A stretch of DNA of 64,000 nucleotides from contig JAQOTA010000050.1 of assembly GCA_029532415.1 (NCBI GenBank), forward strand, positions 5,828,001-5,892,000, read 5' to 3'. Position 1 is the first letter of the stretch; each line of letters begins with the position of its first letter. This document shows, one piece after another, positions 20,840 through 32,800 of this stretch. Source of the stretch: Marasmius tenuissimus (Eukaryota > Basidiomycota > Agaricomycetes > Agaricales > Marasmiaceae). The notes under the pieces were generated by a model. The model saw nothing but the letters and a program-made list of their open reading frames with translations. It searched no databases and was not told the origin of the DNA. A program made the position numbers and the translations under genes.

Positions 20840-21345
20840 CTCGTCGGAGGTGTCCATGAAAGGTTGTCGTTACTCTGGCGAAGTCGTTCAGACTCTAGAA
20901 AGCTGAGGGATACCTAGTGGGTCATGGGTATAGAAACTTAGGTTTGTAACCGCCGATTCCAATCGAGTTCAAACCAAATTTCGTTGGCAACTCGAATATA
21001 CACTTTGAGAGCCACCGCCGAGTAGTGAGGAATTTGCAGAAGGTGAGTATCGTCCCGTTTTTGCCGATCTCGTCTTGAGCAATGATATGTCCTGGTTCTA
21101 CGACTGAGAGAAATTCGAAATTCACCTTCAATCCTTTCTGAGTGGCATGTCGATGATCCATCCCGCTCAGGCCACACCTTCTCCGCCAGCTGTTACTCGA
21201 GCTTTATGGTGATCGTTCAGCACGAAGATGTTGTCAATCGAGTTCAATGTGTAGTAAAGTTGAGTAAAAACTACTGAATATTAAGCACCGCAGTCCTTAT
21301 CGATCTCCAAACACGTCTATGCACTGGGCTAGGCCCAGTGGACAT
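20840..21345. repeat. Repeated flank with EEP relic and palindrome
   Basis: Second copy of the 16530-17036 flank. RPVFADLVL is still readable at about 21050-21080. CACTGGGCTAGGCCCAGTG at 21322-21340 lies 10 bases past the ZnF-C stop, so it could form a hairpin in the ZnF-C 3' UTR. Confidence 0.6.
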
Positions 21346-21349
21346 ATTC

Positions 21350-22447
21350 TCACCATCCTCCATCCGGGTCCCAATAACCATAGTCATCGCCAGAGCTACA
21401 CCCCCCTCCCCCAGGAATCCTTCCACAGCCGAACTCTCTGAGCTCATTCAGTATCGCCTCAGCTTCCGAGCCAACAATGAGATCGATACCGTAATAGCTT
21501 TGGCGCTTCCTTCTACCTCTTCCTCCGCCTCCTCCACTACCGCCTCCTCCACCACCGCCTCCACCGCCTCCACCGCCCCCGCCTCCGAAACCTCCTGCAC
21601 TAAGGTCTCGAGCGAGTACATTCGCATGCATCTCGCCCTCTAAATGCCCCTCCCGATGGCTCACATTCATACTCACCGAGCAGACGTTGCACTCCCAAAA
21701 ACCCGAGTCCGCCATCGTGTTCAACCGCGCGATAACACGTTTATGTCGGTTCCCCTGAAGATGCTGTTCACGTTGCCGAGCACTCATTCTAGAGCCACAT
21801 GGCTCGCAAATCCATTGTTGAAAGGGCGAAACCGTCGTCTGTTCCGTGAGTTTTGCGATATGAGTCTCACTCTGCCGATGTTGGGGTAAATCTGTGCTCG
21901 CCACTTCGATGTTACAGGTTGGGCACTTCCAGATGAGGCCCTTTGGGGGTGTCGGTGATGATCTTGAGCTGGAAGGAAAGCAAATCAGAATCGAGTTGAT
22001 GCGGCTAGCGTTTAACGAGAGAACAAACAATATTTTTGGGTCTGGGGGCGACGGTGCCGAGATGATTTGGACATCGTCGACTGGTGGAGTCGGAGAAACT
22101 GGAGGCAGTAGACCTGACGGTGCAGACGTAGTCGAGGCTACACTATGAGCTGCTTTCTTCTTCTCGTAACGCGTCTTGTACGCGTTTGTAGCTTGGATCT
22201 GTCCGAGAGCTTCACTCCCTGTGGCTGGCAACGTTAAGGTGTCGAGGTCAGCCTGATGATAAACCCCTGACCATCGTAAATTGATGACGGCGATTCTCAC
22301 CTTGATCGTGGATAACGAGACCGTTAATGTTACTGGACCACTGAGCGACTTTCGCCAGGTGCTTTCGACCCGAAGATGCGCCAGTCTACTTCCCGGACTC
22401 ATTTCGCGATTGCAGACCGTACAGGTCCATTTTCCTCGTGATGGCAT
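21350..22447 (-). CDS. ZnF-C: C2H2 (U1/JAZ-type) finger protein, first finger disrupted
   Basis: One open frame from 22447 (MPSRGKWTCTVCNREM) to 21350. Finger 1 lacks its second His because one base is missing at 22371 relative to ZnF-E, which shifts the frame; the shifted frame happens to stay open into the later exon. Three good fingers follow: WKCPTC, WICEPC and WECNVC types. A long glycine tract, an Arg/Lys patch (GRGRRKRQ) and GRIPGGGGCSSGDDYGYW close the protein. A possible intron (GTGAGA...CAG near 22297-22253) complicates the middle. Probably expressed, with three working fingers; the N-terminus is uncertain. Confidence 0.75.
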   Translation of the reverse strand: MPSRGKWTCTVCNREMSPGSRLAHLRVESTWRKSLSGPVTLTVSLSTIKVRIAVINLRWSGVYHQADLDTLTLPATGSEALGQIQATNAYKTRYEKKKAAHSVASTTSAPSGLLPPVSPTPPVDDVQIISAPSPPDPKILFVLSLNASRINSILICFPSSSRSSPTPPKGLIWKCPTCNIEVASTDLPQHRQSETHIAKLTEQTTVSPFQQWICEPCGSRMSARQREQHLQGNRHKRVIARLNTMADSGFWECNVCSVSMNVSHREGHLEGEMHANVLARDLSAGGFGGGGGGGGGGGGGGGGSGGGGGRGRRKRQSYYGIDLIVGSEAEAILNELREFGCGRIPGGGGCSSGDDYGYWDPDGGW

Positions 22448-22519
22448 ACGATAAGAGTTGGGGGGTGAGAGAGAGAATGGAAGATTTCCTATGTTTGAGT
22501 CAGATAGCTGCTAGATCCA

Positions 22520-22645
22520 CCCAGCCTCGAAATCGAGCTTCTGCGATGAATCGATGGTGACGGTCGGGTTCAAGGCTGGGTCCTGAGGTGACATCACGTT
22601 GGGTTGGTTTTTTATACGAACCCTATTTAGAGTTTTTCGTGGAAA
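22520..22645 (-). promoter_or_regulatory. Shared ZnF/helicase promoter-hairpin module (copy C)
   Basis: TATAAAA on the minus strand at 22616-22610, palindrome variant AACCCTATTTAGAGTT at 22619-22634, hairpin arms GGCTGGG (22580s) and CCCAGCC (22520). The loop is longer than in copies A and B. Its counterpart in the second block was split by the KDZ insertion. Confidence 0.78.
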
Positions 22646-22860
22646 CTGACTCACTGCCGCCTCTGACGTAGGTTCTCAGAAAGAGTGCTCGTACAGTAGG
22701 GGCGAGGAATTTCGCCGATAAATTTCGGTACAAAGGATACTTGCCAAGTAAATATCAAAAAGGCTACAAGAAAGATTACAAGATAGATACTACACATATA
22801 CAGAGTGGGTAAACGGCACGAGGTTCAAAGTATACTACACCGCCAACACGCAAGGTCGTG

Positions 22861-25800
22861 TTAATCCGCCTCACCCCAAGGCTGATCCACATTGACGTCT
22901 CCTCCATCCGCATCTCCATCGGGTGTCGTTCCCTCCATCATCCTATCGAAAGCCTCCATTTCTGCCCTTGCCTGGTCTCGAATCGCAACGTCATAGCCAC
23001 CAGCAAAGTCCACCTGCTCCCGAGTATCCCACATAGGTCCGGGTCCGGTCCACCCGCCGTTCTCGTATACGTAGTTCAAGAACGAGCGCCAGAGCGGGTC
23101 GAGCGATAGAACATTGGGGTCTCCGACGATGACGAGGAGGGATTGGGCCCGAGTGACGGCCACTGCGAAAAGAATAATCAAATTAGAGGATGTGAAGCGA
23201 ATGAGTGACCATGGCAACTCACCATTAAACCGCCTAGGATTAGCAACAAAACCAAGGGTGTGGCGGAGGTCGTAGTCGACGAATTCACGGCTGCTTCGAA
23301 CGGTGGTCACGATGATTACTTTGCGTTCCTGGAAGTATCGCGTTCATGATGAGAAGGGAGCTTTTGGTGACATGAAACAATCGACCTACCTGTCCCTGGA
23401 ACTCTTCTACGCTTCCAACCTTCACCGAAGCACTCAAGCTTCGGAACGCAGCTCGGAGTTTCAATACCTGAGCTCGGTAAGGGGCAATGACACCAATGTC
23501 GTCGTCATCTGTATCCCAGAAGTGGTCAGCTACATGAAGGGCGATACGTGGTGCACACGTACTCAATCGAATCCGCGGATCGGACCTCAACTTCTCGAGT
23601 ACCGACTTGACGACTGTCACCTCATCAACATTGAAGTATGAAGGTGACGATGCCTCCCTGTCGTCTTTCCCGAAGACGGAATGGAAAACGATTGGGAACT
23701 TCGGAGACACGACATGAGTGGAATTGAGGAAGAGGTCTGTAATGCCGGGGTCAGCACACGGCTCAAGATCCCCGCGGTAGAACTGCTCGTTAGGGAACCT
23801 CAGAATCGCGCTATGAGAACGGTAGTTTTTGGTGAGTTTCACCACTCTACGGAAAGCTCAGTCAGTTACTGTTCCCCACACAGCAGAGCGTGAACCAAAC
23901 GTACGAGATGCCATACCCCTCGACTTCATCATAGACTTCTCTCCCCATGAGCCGCTCAATGTACGACGCTCCCAACCCCAACCTCCTTGCAACGCTCGAC
24001 CGGATAATCGGTCCCAGCTGTTTCGGATCCCCACACACCACTACATTCGTCTCATCTCCCGCCATCATCTTGATAGCCACCATGACCTCAGGCTCTGTAG
24101 CCTGCCCAGCCTCATCAACGAAAATATGGCTATAGTGCCCTCGGGGTACCCCAATCCCCGAAACAATGCTCGCCGAAATGCATGTCGTAACGACCACACG
24201 GAATTCTTCCACCCGCTCTGAGCCACGGACGGAGAAATGTCCATTCGGAGTGCAGTACGTGAAAGGGATCAGCTCGGCGGGAACTTGCTCTCTGAAACGA
24301 GATGGTGCATATGCACGGAATAGGACATCTGGGCCCAGCTCTCTCAAGCGCAGAGCGATGAGGTCTGCAGCTGAGTTACTGGGGGCACAGGCAAGGACCC
24401 GAGCTTTGGATTCAGAAGCGAGGATTTGCCGTATAGTCTCGACAAGGGTGACGGTTTTCCCAGTACCAGGGCTATATGAACGATCAATCATTGAGCATAT
24501 CCAAGACTTTCGGCAGGTCACTCACGGGCCAAATATCACAAACGGAGGAGACCCCGCGGGTGCATGCACAATCGAGGTGACGGCCTGGAGCTGGTTTGGG
24601 TTGGTAGCAATCGCCGTATTGAACGTCTGACGGGGGAGCCCCTGAGGAGCAGTGTTCAGAGAAAGATGCTCCGGTTCAGGGAACAGAACCCGTTCTTCGA
24701 CAAATGTCGAATCTAGTGCTTTGTGTTGTCGTCGAAGCGAAATCCGGTTGAGTTTGAACCTGACCGAGAATCGGTCGGTAGGTTTTGCTACGAAATTCCG
24801 GTGGAATTTCATGCCAACCTCTTCCATTCGCACACTGTGGACCCCGCCTTCGTACCAGCGTCCTTCGGGACTTCCGTGAGGCTGGACGAGAATCTTATCG
24901 CCTGCACAATACGATTAAAGGTTGTAAACACGACAGTCATTATTACTCGCATACCAACAAGCACACTGGGGCGTTTTTCCGCTAGCCCTGGGACCTCTAG
25001 ACTGACAAGGTAGATATGAGCATACGTTGGACCAATCAGAGAACATGTCGAACATACTAGTACGATTGGTTGTGACCTCTCAACTTCGCACTCGGGATAT
25101 CATAGTATCTCATGTCATGTCTGAAAAGGTGACGAAGGTGAGAGAGAAGCTGAAGAGAGTGGTGAAAGAGGACACAAACTCCATTTGAAATTCCTCCGCC
25201 CACAAGAGATGCTTGAAGTGCTGCCCATACCCCGTGCTATCGAATACTGCAGGAAGGTAGAGCATTTGCATCCGGCCCACGATCTCGCTAGTAGAACCCG
25301 AGGACAGATCGCCAACGAGGTTCGACGGAATCTCGGAGAATGGCAGGTGCCCGACATACGGAATGGCGTTCAACGGCGGTGGAAGCTCCCCGGGAATGAC
25401 CTCGATCTCTGGTTGGCGTACAGCGTTCCTTTCTCTGGGGGTGTAGGGTACTTTGGGCTTTAACTCGTCTTGGTCCTCTTGGCTACCAACGTGAAGGTCG
25501 AGTGTGCGTACAATAACGAACTGCTTGCGTGATTGAGTGTCCTCGAATGTAAGTTCCAGGCGATCCTCGGCATGTCCATAGTGCCGGGTTGACACATGGA
25601 CCTGGAGATGAACTGGTGTATAATAGGTGATAGTGCGATTCTTCCCGCTCACTGACACGGTGAACCTGTGGAAGGGAGCAGTCAGTGAGGGAGAATAATC
25701 AAAGTGCTCCAAACACCCACGGAGAACGTGTTTGTCCTCTTCTGGACGAAGCTAGAATACAATCAATCAGCTCAGTGCGATTCGCTTCCGCATCGGCCTT

Positions 25801-26199
25801 GAGCCACGCATGAACTGTGACTCCTTCCGCAGCGGCCTTCAGGTCAACCATCTTAAAGGAGAGATTTCCTTCGATGATCAGGCCGCGTTCCCTCGTCTGG
25901 GTCTTCTCAACTTTCACAGGTGCCGATGGGCGGGCTGCAGTCGATGCTCCCACAGGGGCCTGATGGGCTCCGCCATTAAGATGCGGACCTTTATCGTTGA
26001 TGTCCATCCGAAGGTTACAAGACACGCATGTCCATATTCTTGACTGCGGGGCGGCACTGGCATTGACGACTGGAGGCTGAACAGGAGATGGTTGCGTTGC
26101 GAGTTTCTTCTTGTGTTTTTTGCCTCGAACATGTTGGCGTTGGTTTGCTGTTTGCATCGTGAGTGTGCAAACCGTACACGTCCACATGTCTTGGACCAT
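22861..26199 (-). CDS. H2: two-finger SF1 RNA helicase, Mov10/SDE3/Upf1-like
   Basis: Start MVQDMWTCTVC at 26199. Two U1/JAZ-type fingers (residues about 6-30 and 55-80), a conserved beta region (EDRLELTFED), YYDIPSAKL, LEVPGLAEKRPSVLVG, then the SF1B motor: GPPGTGKT across an intron, CAPSNSAAD, VDEAGQATEPE, GDPKQLGP, NYRSH, IGVIAPYRAQ, VGSVEEFQGQ, VAVTRAQ. It ends QPWGEAD at 22861. Every splice I checked restores the frame and no stop was found. The motor is nearly identical in DNA to H3, while the N-terminal half differs. Family role: RNA unwinding in silencing or mRNA surveillance; here the fingers match the neighbouring ZnF proteins, suggesting shared RNA targets. It lies between ZnF-C and ZnF-D, same strand, each with its own module. 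Confidence 0.9.
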
Positions 26200-26324
26200 G
26201 ACGCTCGAGGAAGCTGTCCATAAAGAGTGGGTTTAGAGAGTGCAAGGCAATGCCAGGAATTGGGCGAGAGAAAAGTATACGAACAATATTAAGTCAAATT
26301 TCCAACGGTAGGGATAGCTAGCTG

Positions 26325-26447
26325 CCCAGCCTCGAAATCGAAATCGATGGTGACAGTCGGGTTCAAGGCTGGGTCCTGCAGTATAACCACGTTGCGTTGC
26401 TCTTTTATAATACCGTTGTGAACTCTAATTAGAGTTTTTCGTGGTAA
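26325..26447 (-). promoter_or_regulatory. Shared promoter-hairpin module of helicase H2
   Basis: AACTCTAATTAGAGTT (26421-26436) is again a perfect palindrome, with different central bases from copies B and D, so the symmetry rather than the exact sequence is kept. TATAAAA lies at 26409-26403, about 11 bases away. Hairpin arms GGCTGGG (26370s) and CCCAGCC (26325). Confidence 0.78.
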
Positions 26448-26449
26448 AG

Positions 26450-27790
26450 CGGCAAGGACTTCCGCAGCCCGCAGCCGCCTATGGAACCGAATCTTCAGAC
26501 GTATCATTTTGAGCACAACTGGTATGTAGCATAATGGTAGTTGAAGAAGTCTCTCGACGTAACACGGTTAGAAAGCCAGGCTCTTGAATTGAAGAGGTAC
26601 AACGGTTGACGAAATGGGATATTAAGACAGGCGCCTTCAGGACGGCCCAGTACACTGGAGCCCGGCGCCGTTGCTGTGTTGACGATAGTCTGAATTTCAT
26701 GATATTGCAGGTTTCGAGCAAAGGTTGAATTGGAAGGTGATGTCTACCCTTTGGCAATGTCAGTGGGACGAAAGGGTACTATCAGGCATTTTACTTGCCG
26801 TATAGCTACGCAACCTCCGTTCATAACCCGTCGCTCTCTGTTACATCGTCACAATACCTGTACCACAAGATGGTACCCTGTCCAACAGACTCTTTCCTCT
26901 GGAGAGTATTAAGATCTCGAAACAATGTCATATGGCAGCCTTGGAACTGAAGGAAAATGAACACGATTGATATGTCGGAAGGCCGCACGTAAGAGAGCAA
27001 GGACAGTGAAAGGAAGTGCAAGGCCTTCGCCAACCACAATTTCTATCGCTTTGGAGGCGCTGCTTCGAGGTTATTGAGCAGGTTGAACATGTCGTTCGCG
27101 AAACGGTTGAGCATGATGATTCGAAGGAATTGGAGATTGTTGTGTAATTCACTCGGATGAAAGCGACACTCGGTCCAGAAAGCAAAGCTTTCTGGTGCTG
27201 AGGATCCGCATATTGGATTGTTCCTGTAGGGAAAGAAAAGAGGAGTGAAAAGCTACCTGGCCAAAGGCGAGGCACATGCGGGCTGATGGGGGTTGGGCCG
27301 ATACCGTTGGCGCTGACAAACAATCATGCTTACAACCGTCATGGCAACCGTGGCATGTTTCGGACCTACACAACCTGAACTGCTTCATTCCCGTTGTTTC
27401 GACTCTTCAACAATACGATTCAGCAAAGCCACAAGTTTGAATGGAAACCGACTGGAAGCCCGTTGGCAGGAGAGCTGTGCAGATTAAAATTTTTACCTTG
27501 CGATTGGTTGACGACGAGCCTTGCGCATGTTCGTTTGAAAGAGAAGGACCTGGAACCTCGTTGACAACTCGTTGATTGGTATTTGGAGGAGAGCCCAACG
27601 AGACCTAGTCTTTCTCGTTCTTTCATTGGGAATGTCTCGATCAGGGTTTGGATGGTACGTGTTTCTTTATCTACAAGCCATCCGAGCTCATTCCGTCGTC
27701 CCACATATGAAAGGCCAATTGCAATGCTCATGAAAAGAGATACACTTCAATACATGACTATTTTCAATAATACCTGCTCCTTTTCCATGG
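26450..27790. repeat. Duplicated gene-free spacer between H2 and ZnF-D
   Basis: Matches 60700-61970 closely over its length. One minus-strand frame (SAPESFAFWTECRFHPSELHN... ending LEAAPPKR near 27050) is shared with the second copy, but indels break longer frames and I cannot assemble a gene. It may hold a decayed gene or long untranslated regions. Confidence 0.55.
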
Positions 27791-27802
27791 ACGCTCTACA
27801 TA

Positions 27803-28642
27803 TTAGTCTTCACCAGAGCTACAGCCTCCGCCGCCAGGGATCCTACCATACCCCAATTCTGCGACAAAAGCCAGCAGGTCGTCATCATTATCCGACCAGC
27901 CGTATCTATATTGACCATGACCTCCTCCTCTTCCTCCGCCACCTCCACTTGGTCCACCCCCGCCACCGCCTCCACCTGGTCCACCACCCCTACCGGTACC
28001 AGGCCCACCACCTCTCCCGCCTCTGCTTTGGCCATGAGCATCATCGTCGTCGTCGTCGTCGTCGTCATCATAATCGTTGGAACGGCGACGAGCTAGCCAC
28101 GTAGCATGCAGATCGTCCCTCAAATGACGCCCTCGATGTTTAGCTTTCATCCTAACCGAGCAAATCGTGCAGATCCAGAACCCTGCGCCCGCGTTTGTGA
28201 TGTTTCCAACACCGTTTCCTTCGACAATGGCCTTGTGCTGCTTTCCCTGAACATGTTGTTCGCGATTTTTAACGTTCATTTGGCGGCCACAAGGTCCGCA
28301 GGTCCACCTCTGGGAAGTTTGTGATGGTTGTGTCGTCGGCGGCTCGAAGACGACTGGGGAAGGATCTCGGACCACGGAAGACGATGCTCCATTACGAGTA
28401 CAAGCTGTTTTCTTCAGATGCGGCTTCCCCTTCAGATGCATCTCCCGACTTCCAAGAGGCACATGGCAATCGCATATGGTACACGTCCAATACTCCAGTT
28501 TCGAACGAGGCTCGTCATTGGTGGAGGCTGCGACTTTTGCCAGGTGCGATTTCCCTTGTAGATGCGACCTCCTGGACAACAGCCCCATTTTGCGGTTGCA
28601 GACGGTACACGTCCATTTGTTTTGAGATAACTCAGATGGCAT
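27803..28642 (-). CDS. ZnF-D: four-finger U1/JAZ-type C2H2 protein with Asp run and Gly-rich tail
   Basis: Start MPSELSQNKWTC at 28642; an in-frame upstream ATG at 28696 lies in the 5' UTR intron region and is less likely. Four fingers, lacking the second finger of ZnF-B and ZnF-F. The last finger (WICTICSVRMKAKHRGRH) is followed by LHATWLARRRSNDY, a run of ten aspartates encoded by a GTC/ATC microsatellite (about 28041-28068), and a Gly/Arg-rich region. It ends LGYGRIPGGGGCSSGED. The acidic run next to the basic glycine-rich tail suggests a disordered, possibly condensate-forming region (inference). Second-block counterpart: ZnF-F. Confidence 0.85.
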   Translation of the reverse strand: MPSELSQNKWTCTVCNRKMGLLSRRSHLQGKSHLAKVAASTNDEPRSKLEYWTCTICDCHVPLGSREMHLKGKPHLKKTACTRNGASSSVVRDPSPVVFEPPTTQPSQTSQRWTCGPCGRQMNVKNREQHVQGKQHKAIVEGNGVGNITNAGAGFWICTICSVRMKAKHRGRHLRDDLHATWLARRRSNDYDDDDDDDDDDAHGQSRGGRGGGPGTGRGGGPGGGGGGGGPSGGGGGRGGGHGQYRYGWSDNDDDLLAFVAELGYGRIPGGGGCSSGED

Positions 28643-28761
28643 GATGATAAGGCTAGAATTCGAGAAGCAGATAGCAGGTGAGCTGGAAGCATGCAAATAA
28701 TCAAATGAGAAAGGACCTACAATATAAAGTTGAATTTTTGAGGTTTGTGATAACTAGATTT

Positions 28762-28880
28762 CCCAGCCTCGAAGTCGAAATCGATAGATGATGATGGTCG
28801 GGTTCAAGGCTGGGATGTGTGAAAAAATTACGCTGGGCCGCCATTTTATACGAACTCTATTTAGAGTTTTTCGTGGAAAA
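28762..28880 (-). promoter_or_regulatory. Shared ZnF/helicase promoter-hairpin module (copy D)
   Basis: AACTCTATTTAGAGTT at 28853-28868, TATAAAA at 28850-28844 on the minus strand, hairpin arms GGCTGGG (about 28810) and CCCAGCC (28762). Sequence nearly identical to copies B and F. Confidence 0.8.
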
Positions 28881-29300
28881 TATCGAGGTGTCGCGTGAGC
28901 TGGGCGTTTGGGTGGTTGTGGAATATAGCGGAGGTGTCCGTGTGAAAGGTTGTCGTTTTGGACTCTAGAAAGCTGAGGAATACCCAGTGGTTCATGGGTA
29001 TAGAACACGTTGTATTGAAGAGGGTTGCTGTAACAATTGATTCTAATGAAATTAGAGTGTATTTGCTGGGTGTTATACGGAATTTGGCCCGTTTATTTAG
29101 TGCTCCAATGTGTCCATTTGCCCGATTTGCACAGACACTTCACACTTTTTTCTCTGATCATCTCGTTTGCCAGCTTCCGCAGGGACCCTCCCTAAGCTGC
29201 CAGACGCCAAAAAATCAAAGACCGACTACTCAATCTGCGATGTTCGCTCGCCCATGCAGAATGTGGGAGCATTTTGTTGCATCAATCATGCTCTCTGCTT

Positions 29301-29818
29301 TGATGAGCCAGCATAGTTAAAGTGCACAGTGGGTATAACGAAGTAAACCTCACATGGGTAATACACAGAGTGTTCTTGTAGTCTTGAGATGCTTGAGAAG
29401 AGGTGATAATCGAATAGATTATCCTTAGGCTTAAGGCCTTTCGTCCAGTCTTTTATACATAAGTTTCTGGTACATGTAATGAGTATTACACTAACTGAAA
29501 CTACTACTAGAAGTAGATATTCGGCCCTAAAGGCGTAAAAGACATTAGTACTGTGTAAGTACTTCTACCATGAATGGTAGTATGCTTGGTGAGCATAGTC
29601 GTGTTTGCCTCATGTATTGGAGGCTCTACTTATGCTATTGGATAGCGACTGTCTATAGTGTCATATATGATTAAACTATATGTACGTAGTAAGATACGTA
29701 GACAGAGATGTAGTACTTGCATGAGGACGCAAGTGTTCTAGAGGCGTAGCTCTATAAATAGTGTGACACGTAAACAACATGTCAACAGTGTATCACATGA
29801 TATCCATCATGTTCAACA
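29301..29818 (-). repeat. 3' LTR of the copia element
   Basis: 518 bp, TGATGAGCC...GTTCAACA, identical to the right LTR except at one base near the end. Confidence 0.95.
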
Positions 29819-29829
29819 CTCCCCCTCAC
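29819..29829 (-). other. Polypurine tract of the copia element
   Basis: On the minus strand GTGAGGGGGAG directly abuts the 3' LTR, the usual plus-strand primer position. Confidence 0.8.
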
Positions 29830-29853
29830 TAAGTTCATCATGCGATCATGGAA

Positions 29854-32800
29854 CTAGTGAAATGTCAATCCTAAAGATTGCCTGAACAATTCGAACTTTG
29901 TTCTCCCAAGATTCTTCGTAAGAAGATCAGCAGGTTGTTTAGCAGTTTCAACGAAATAGATTTGAGTCTTTCCGTGTTCCACTGCTTCCCTGATAAAGTG
30001 GTATTGATTGTCAATGTGTTTTGTTCTTTTATCAGTAGCTTCATTGCTGCTGAGAAAGATAGTGCCTTGGTTGTCGCTAACACATGGAACTGATCGAATA
30101 GGGAAGTTCAATTCGTTCAATAACGACTTCATCCAGCAAGCCTGATGTGTACAGTCAGATAGAGCCATATACTCTGCTTCTGTGGATGATAATGCAACTG
30201 TTTTCTGTTTCTGAGAGACCCAGCAAACTGGTGCATTGGCAAGCTTTACGATGTATCCAGTCTGTGATCGACGATCATCTTTATCAGTTGCCCAATCAGA
30301 GTCAGCAAAGGCAAGTAGTCCTTGGTTGGATCTACCATCGTAAATGAGTTCGTACTTTGCAGTGTGAACAAGGTATTTCACGATGTAAAGTGCCTTCTGG
30401 AGGTGTTCCTGATTAGGATTAGCTCCATACTGTGACATCTTGATTACAGCAAAGGATATGTCTGGTCTTGTTCCGAGAGCCAAGTAAAGTAATGATCCGA
30501 TAACTGATTGGAATCTATGCCTAATCTCGGGATTAACCTCCCCCTGGTTTTGGGTTGGGTTATAGCCTTCTGGCAAAGGCGTATATGCCGTCTTGGCGTT
30601 CAGAACTCCGAATTTACGAATTATCTTTTCAAGATAGTCTCGCTGATCAAGGATCAGTCTGCGATTCTTCCGATCTCGAGTAATTCGCATTCACAGAAAT
30701 TCTGTTGGCTCGCCTAGATCTCGGCATTCCCAGATTTTCATGAATTCGCTTTTTAGTCTGTTGACAAGGTTGCGATCAGGACCCATAAATAAAGCATCGT
30801 CGACATAAATGACGGCAATGACCATATTGCCATTCTTGTTGAAGACATATACGCCAGCATCGGATAAGCATGTTTGAATCCCAGACGTTTCATGGATTCA
30901 GTACATTGACGCCACCAGGCACGAGAAGCCTGTTTTAATCCGTACAATGCTTTGCGTAACCTCCAAACCTTGCTGGAGTCCGTAACGAAGCCTTCAGGTT
31001 GTTCCATGTAAATCTCCTCATCTAAGGCACCATAAAGAAATGCTGTTTTAACGTCTAGCGCAGAGATCTCCCAATCTTCAAGCGCTGCTAGTGCCAATAG
31101 AAGCTGTACGGTTTCGAATCGTACTACAGGAGAGAACAACTCGTTATAGTCTATCCCTTGTTTCTGCGAAAATCCTTTCGCAACAAGTCTTGCCTTCTTA
31201 CGGCCATCAGACTTGATGTCAAATACCCAGCGGGATTTCACCGCTTTTCGGCCTTTGGGTAGTGTTACCACATCAAAGACATTTCTATCTTTGAGTGATT
31301 GTAATTCCAGTCTGCATGCTGCTTCCCAAGATGGTCGTTCATCTTTAGGACGCTTCTGGACTTGTTTGTATGTCCATTCACGAACGTTATCATAACTACT
31401 GGCTTGAAGACCATATAGTTGATGACCGTTATTCAGCAAGTAAACCAAGTAATTTTCTCCCCCTTGCTGAGCAAGATCGCTAATATTATCATCCGTGTCC
31501 ATAGGAGCGGCTGGATCAGGAACCCTATTTGGTATTGTTTCAGGTTCATTTGTCAGATTAATCTGACTTTGCCAGCGTGCTTGAGATTCGATATCGTGTT
31601 CGATCTCAGTAGGATGTCGATTTCCGTAAACATTAAACAGACGGTTGGGAGTTACTCTATTTCTTGGGGGGTTTCTTCTGACAGCTGCTGGTGGAGGAGC
31701 TCGTAAGTTCTCCCACTCGTCATAGTCAGCTTGGCGAAATCCAAATGGATTTGTCGAACCAGAAGAACCAGCAGACCGTGGATCCGGACCATACTGATTA
31801 GGATTGTGATCGGAGCCTTTCGGTGATCCGAATCCGTCAGTATTTGGATGATTGCCGTTGTGCACATCATCGCTTTTATCATCCGGGATAGGATCCAAGG
31901 GAGGATCTCCCCCAGGCTGATGATCGTCATCATCTGATCCTGGTGGAGGTGGAGGATTGAAGAAATCATCATCATTGTGATGATCTTCGTGGCCATCATA
32001 CGGGTACGTTGGAAAGGGTATAGACCGGACAGGTTTGTCGGTTTTATCAAACTCTATGGATCCGGGCACTTCTTTCTGACATTTAGGAAACCAGTTCTCA
32101 TCGAAAACTGCTTGTGGAGTAATGTATACAGAATTGTTGGTTGTTCGAAAGAATCGATAAGCTTTTGATCCGCTCTCGTAACCAATGAAGATCATTGCTT
32201 CGGAGTGTGGAGCAAGCTTATTTTTACGTTTTGGTATGTATGCATATGCGCCACATCCGAACGTCCTGAAGTATGAAACATCAGGCTTCTTATCTTCAAA
32301 CAATTCAACTGGAGTTCTGTATTTCCTCGAACGAATAGGAGTTCTATTATAGATATGGACGGCTGTGGAAATTGCAAATTCCCACCAGTTTTCAGGCGCA
32401 CAAGCCTGAAAGCGCATAGCTTCAGATTTTTCTCGTATTGTACGATTAAATCTTTCTGCTCGTCCATTCTGTTCATGCACATTGGGAGAACCTCTTTGTG
32501 GAAATATTCCTAGAGAGTTATACCAGTCCCATTGTTCATTTGAAAAGAATTCTCCCCCTCGATCGAAATGCACACTTTTGACCTTTTTATTAGTCTGGCG
32601 CTCTACAAGAGCTAGCCAATTGCGCAATTTCTGATCTGTATTGCTCTTTTTACGAATTGGATATACCCATCCGTATGATGTTGCATCATCGAATAAAGTT
32701 AATGCATATTCGTTTTGATAATAAGAGCGAGTTGGATATTCTATCAAATCACTGTGCACAAGCTCAAGAGGCTCCTTAGCTCGTTTAGAGGATAAAGGGT

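Larger units (their letters stand above)
13163..21345. repeat. Tandem duplication of an H1-end/EEP/ZnF unit (about 3.9 kb)
   Basis: Unit 1 runs from about 13163 to 17036 (last H1 intron and exon, EEP2, ZnF-A, flank). Unit 2 runs from about 17040 to 21345 (H1 last-exon fragment, EEP3, ZnF-B, flank). The second unit starts abruptly inside the H1 coding region at TCAATGGTGAGTTT, directly after the palindrome that closes unit 1. Order and orientation are kept throughout and aligned stretches are nearly identical. Confidence 0.85.

Noticed and set aside
27796..28071. Asp/Met/Val repeat frames beside the aspartate run
   Set aside because: Out-of-frame readings of the GTC/ATC microsatellite and glycine tract of ZnF-D.
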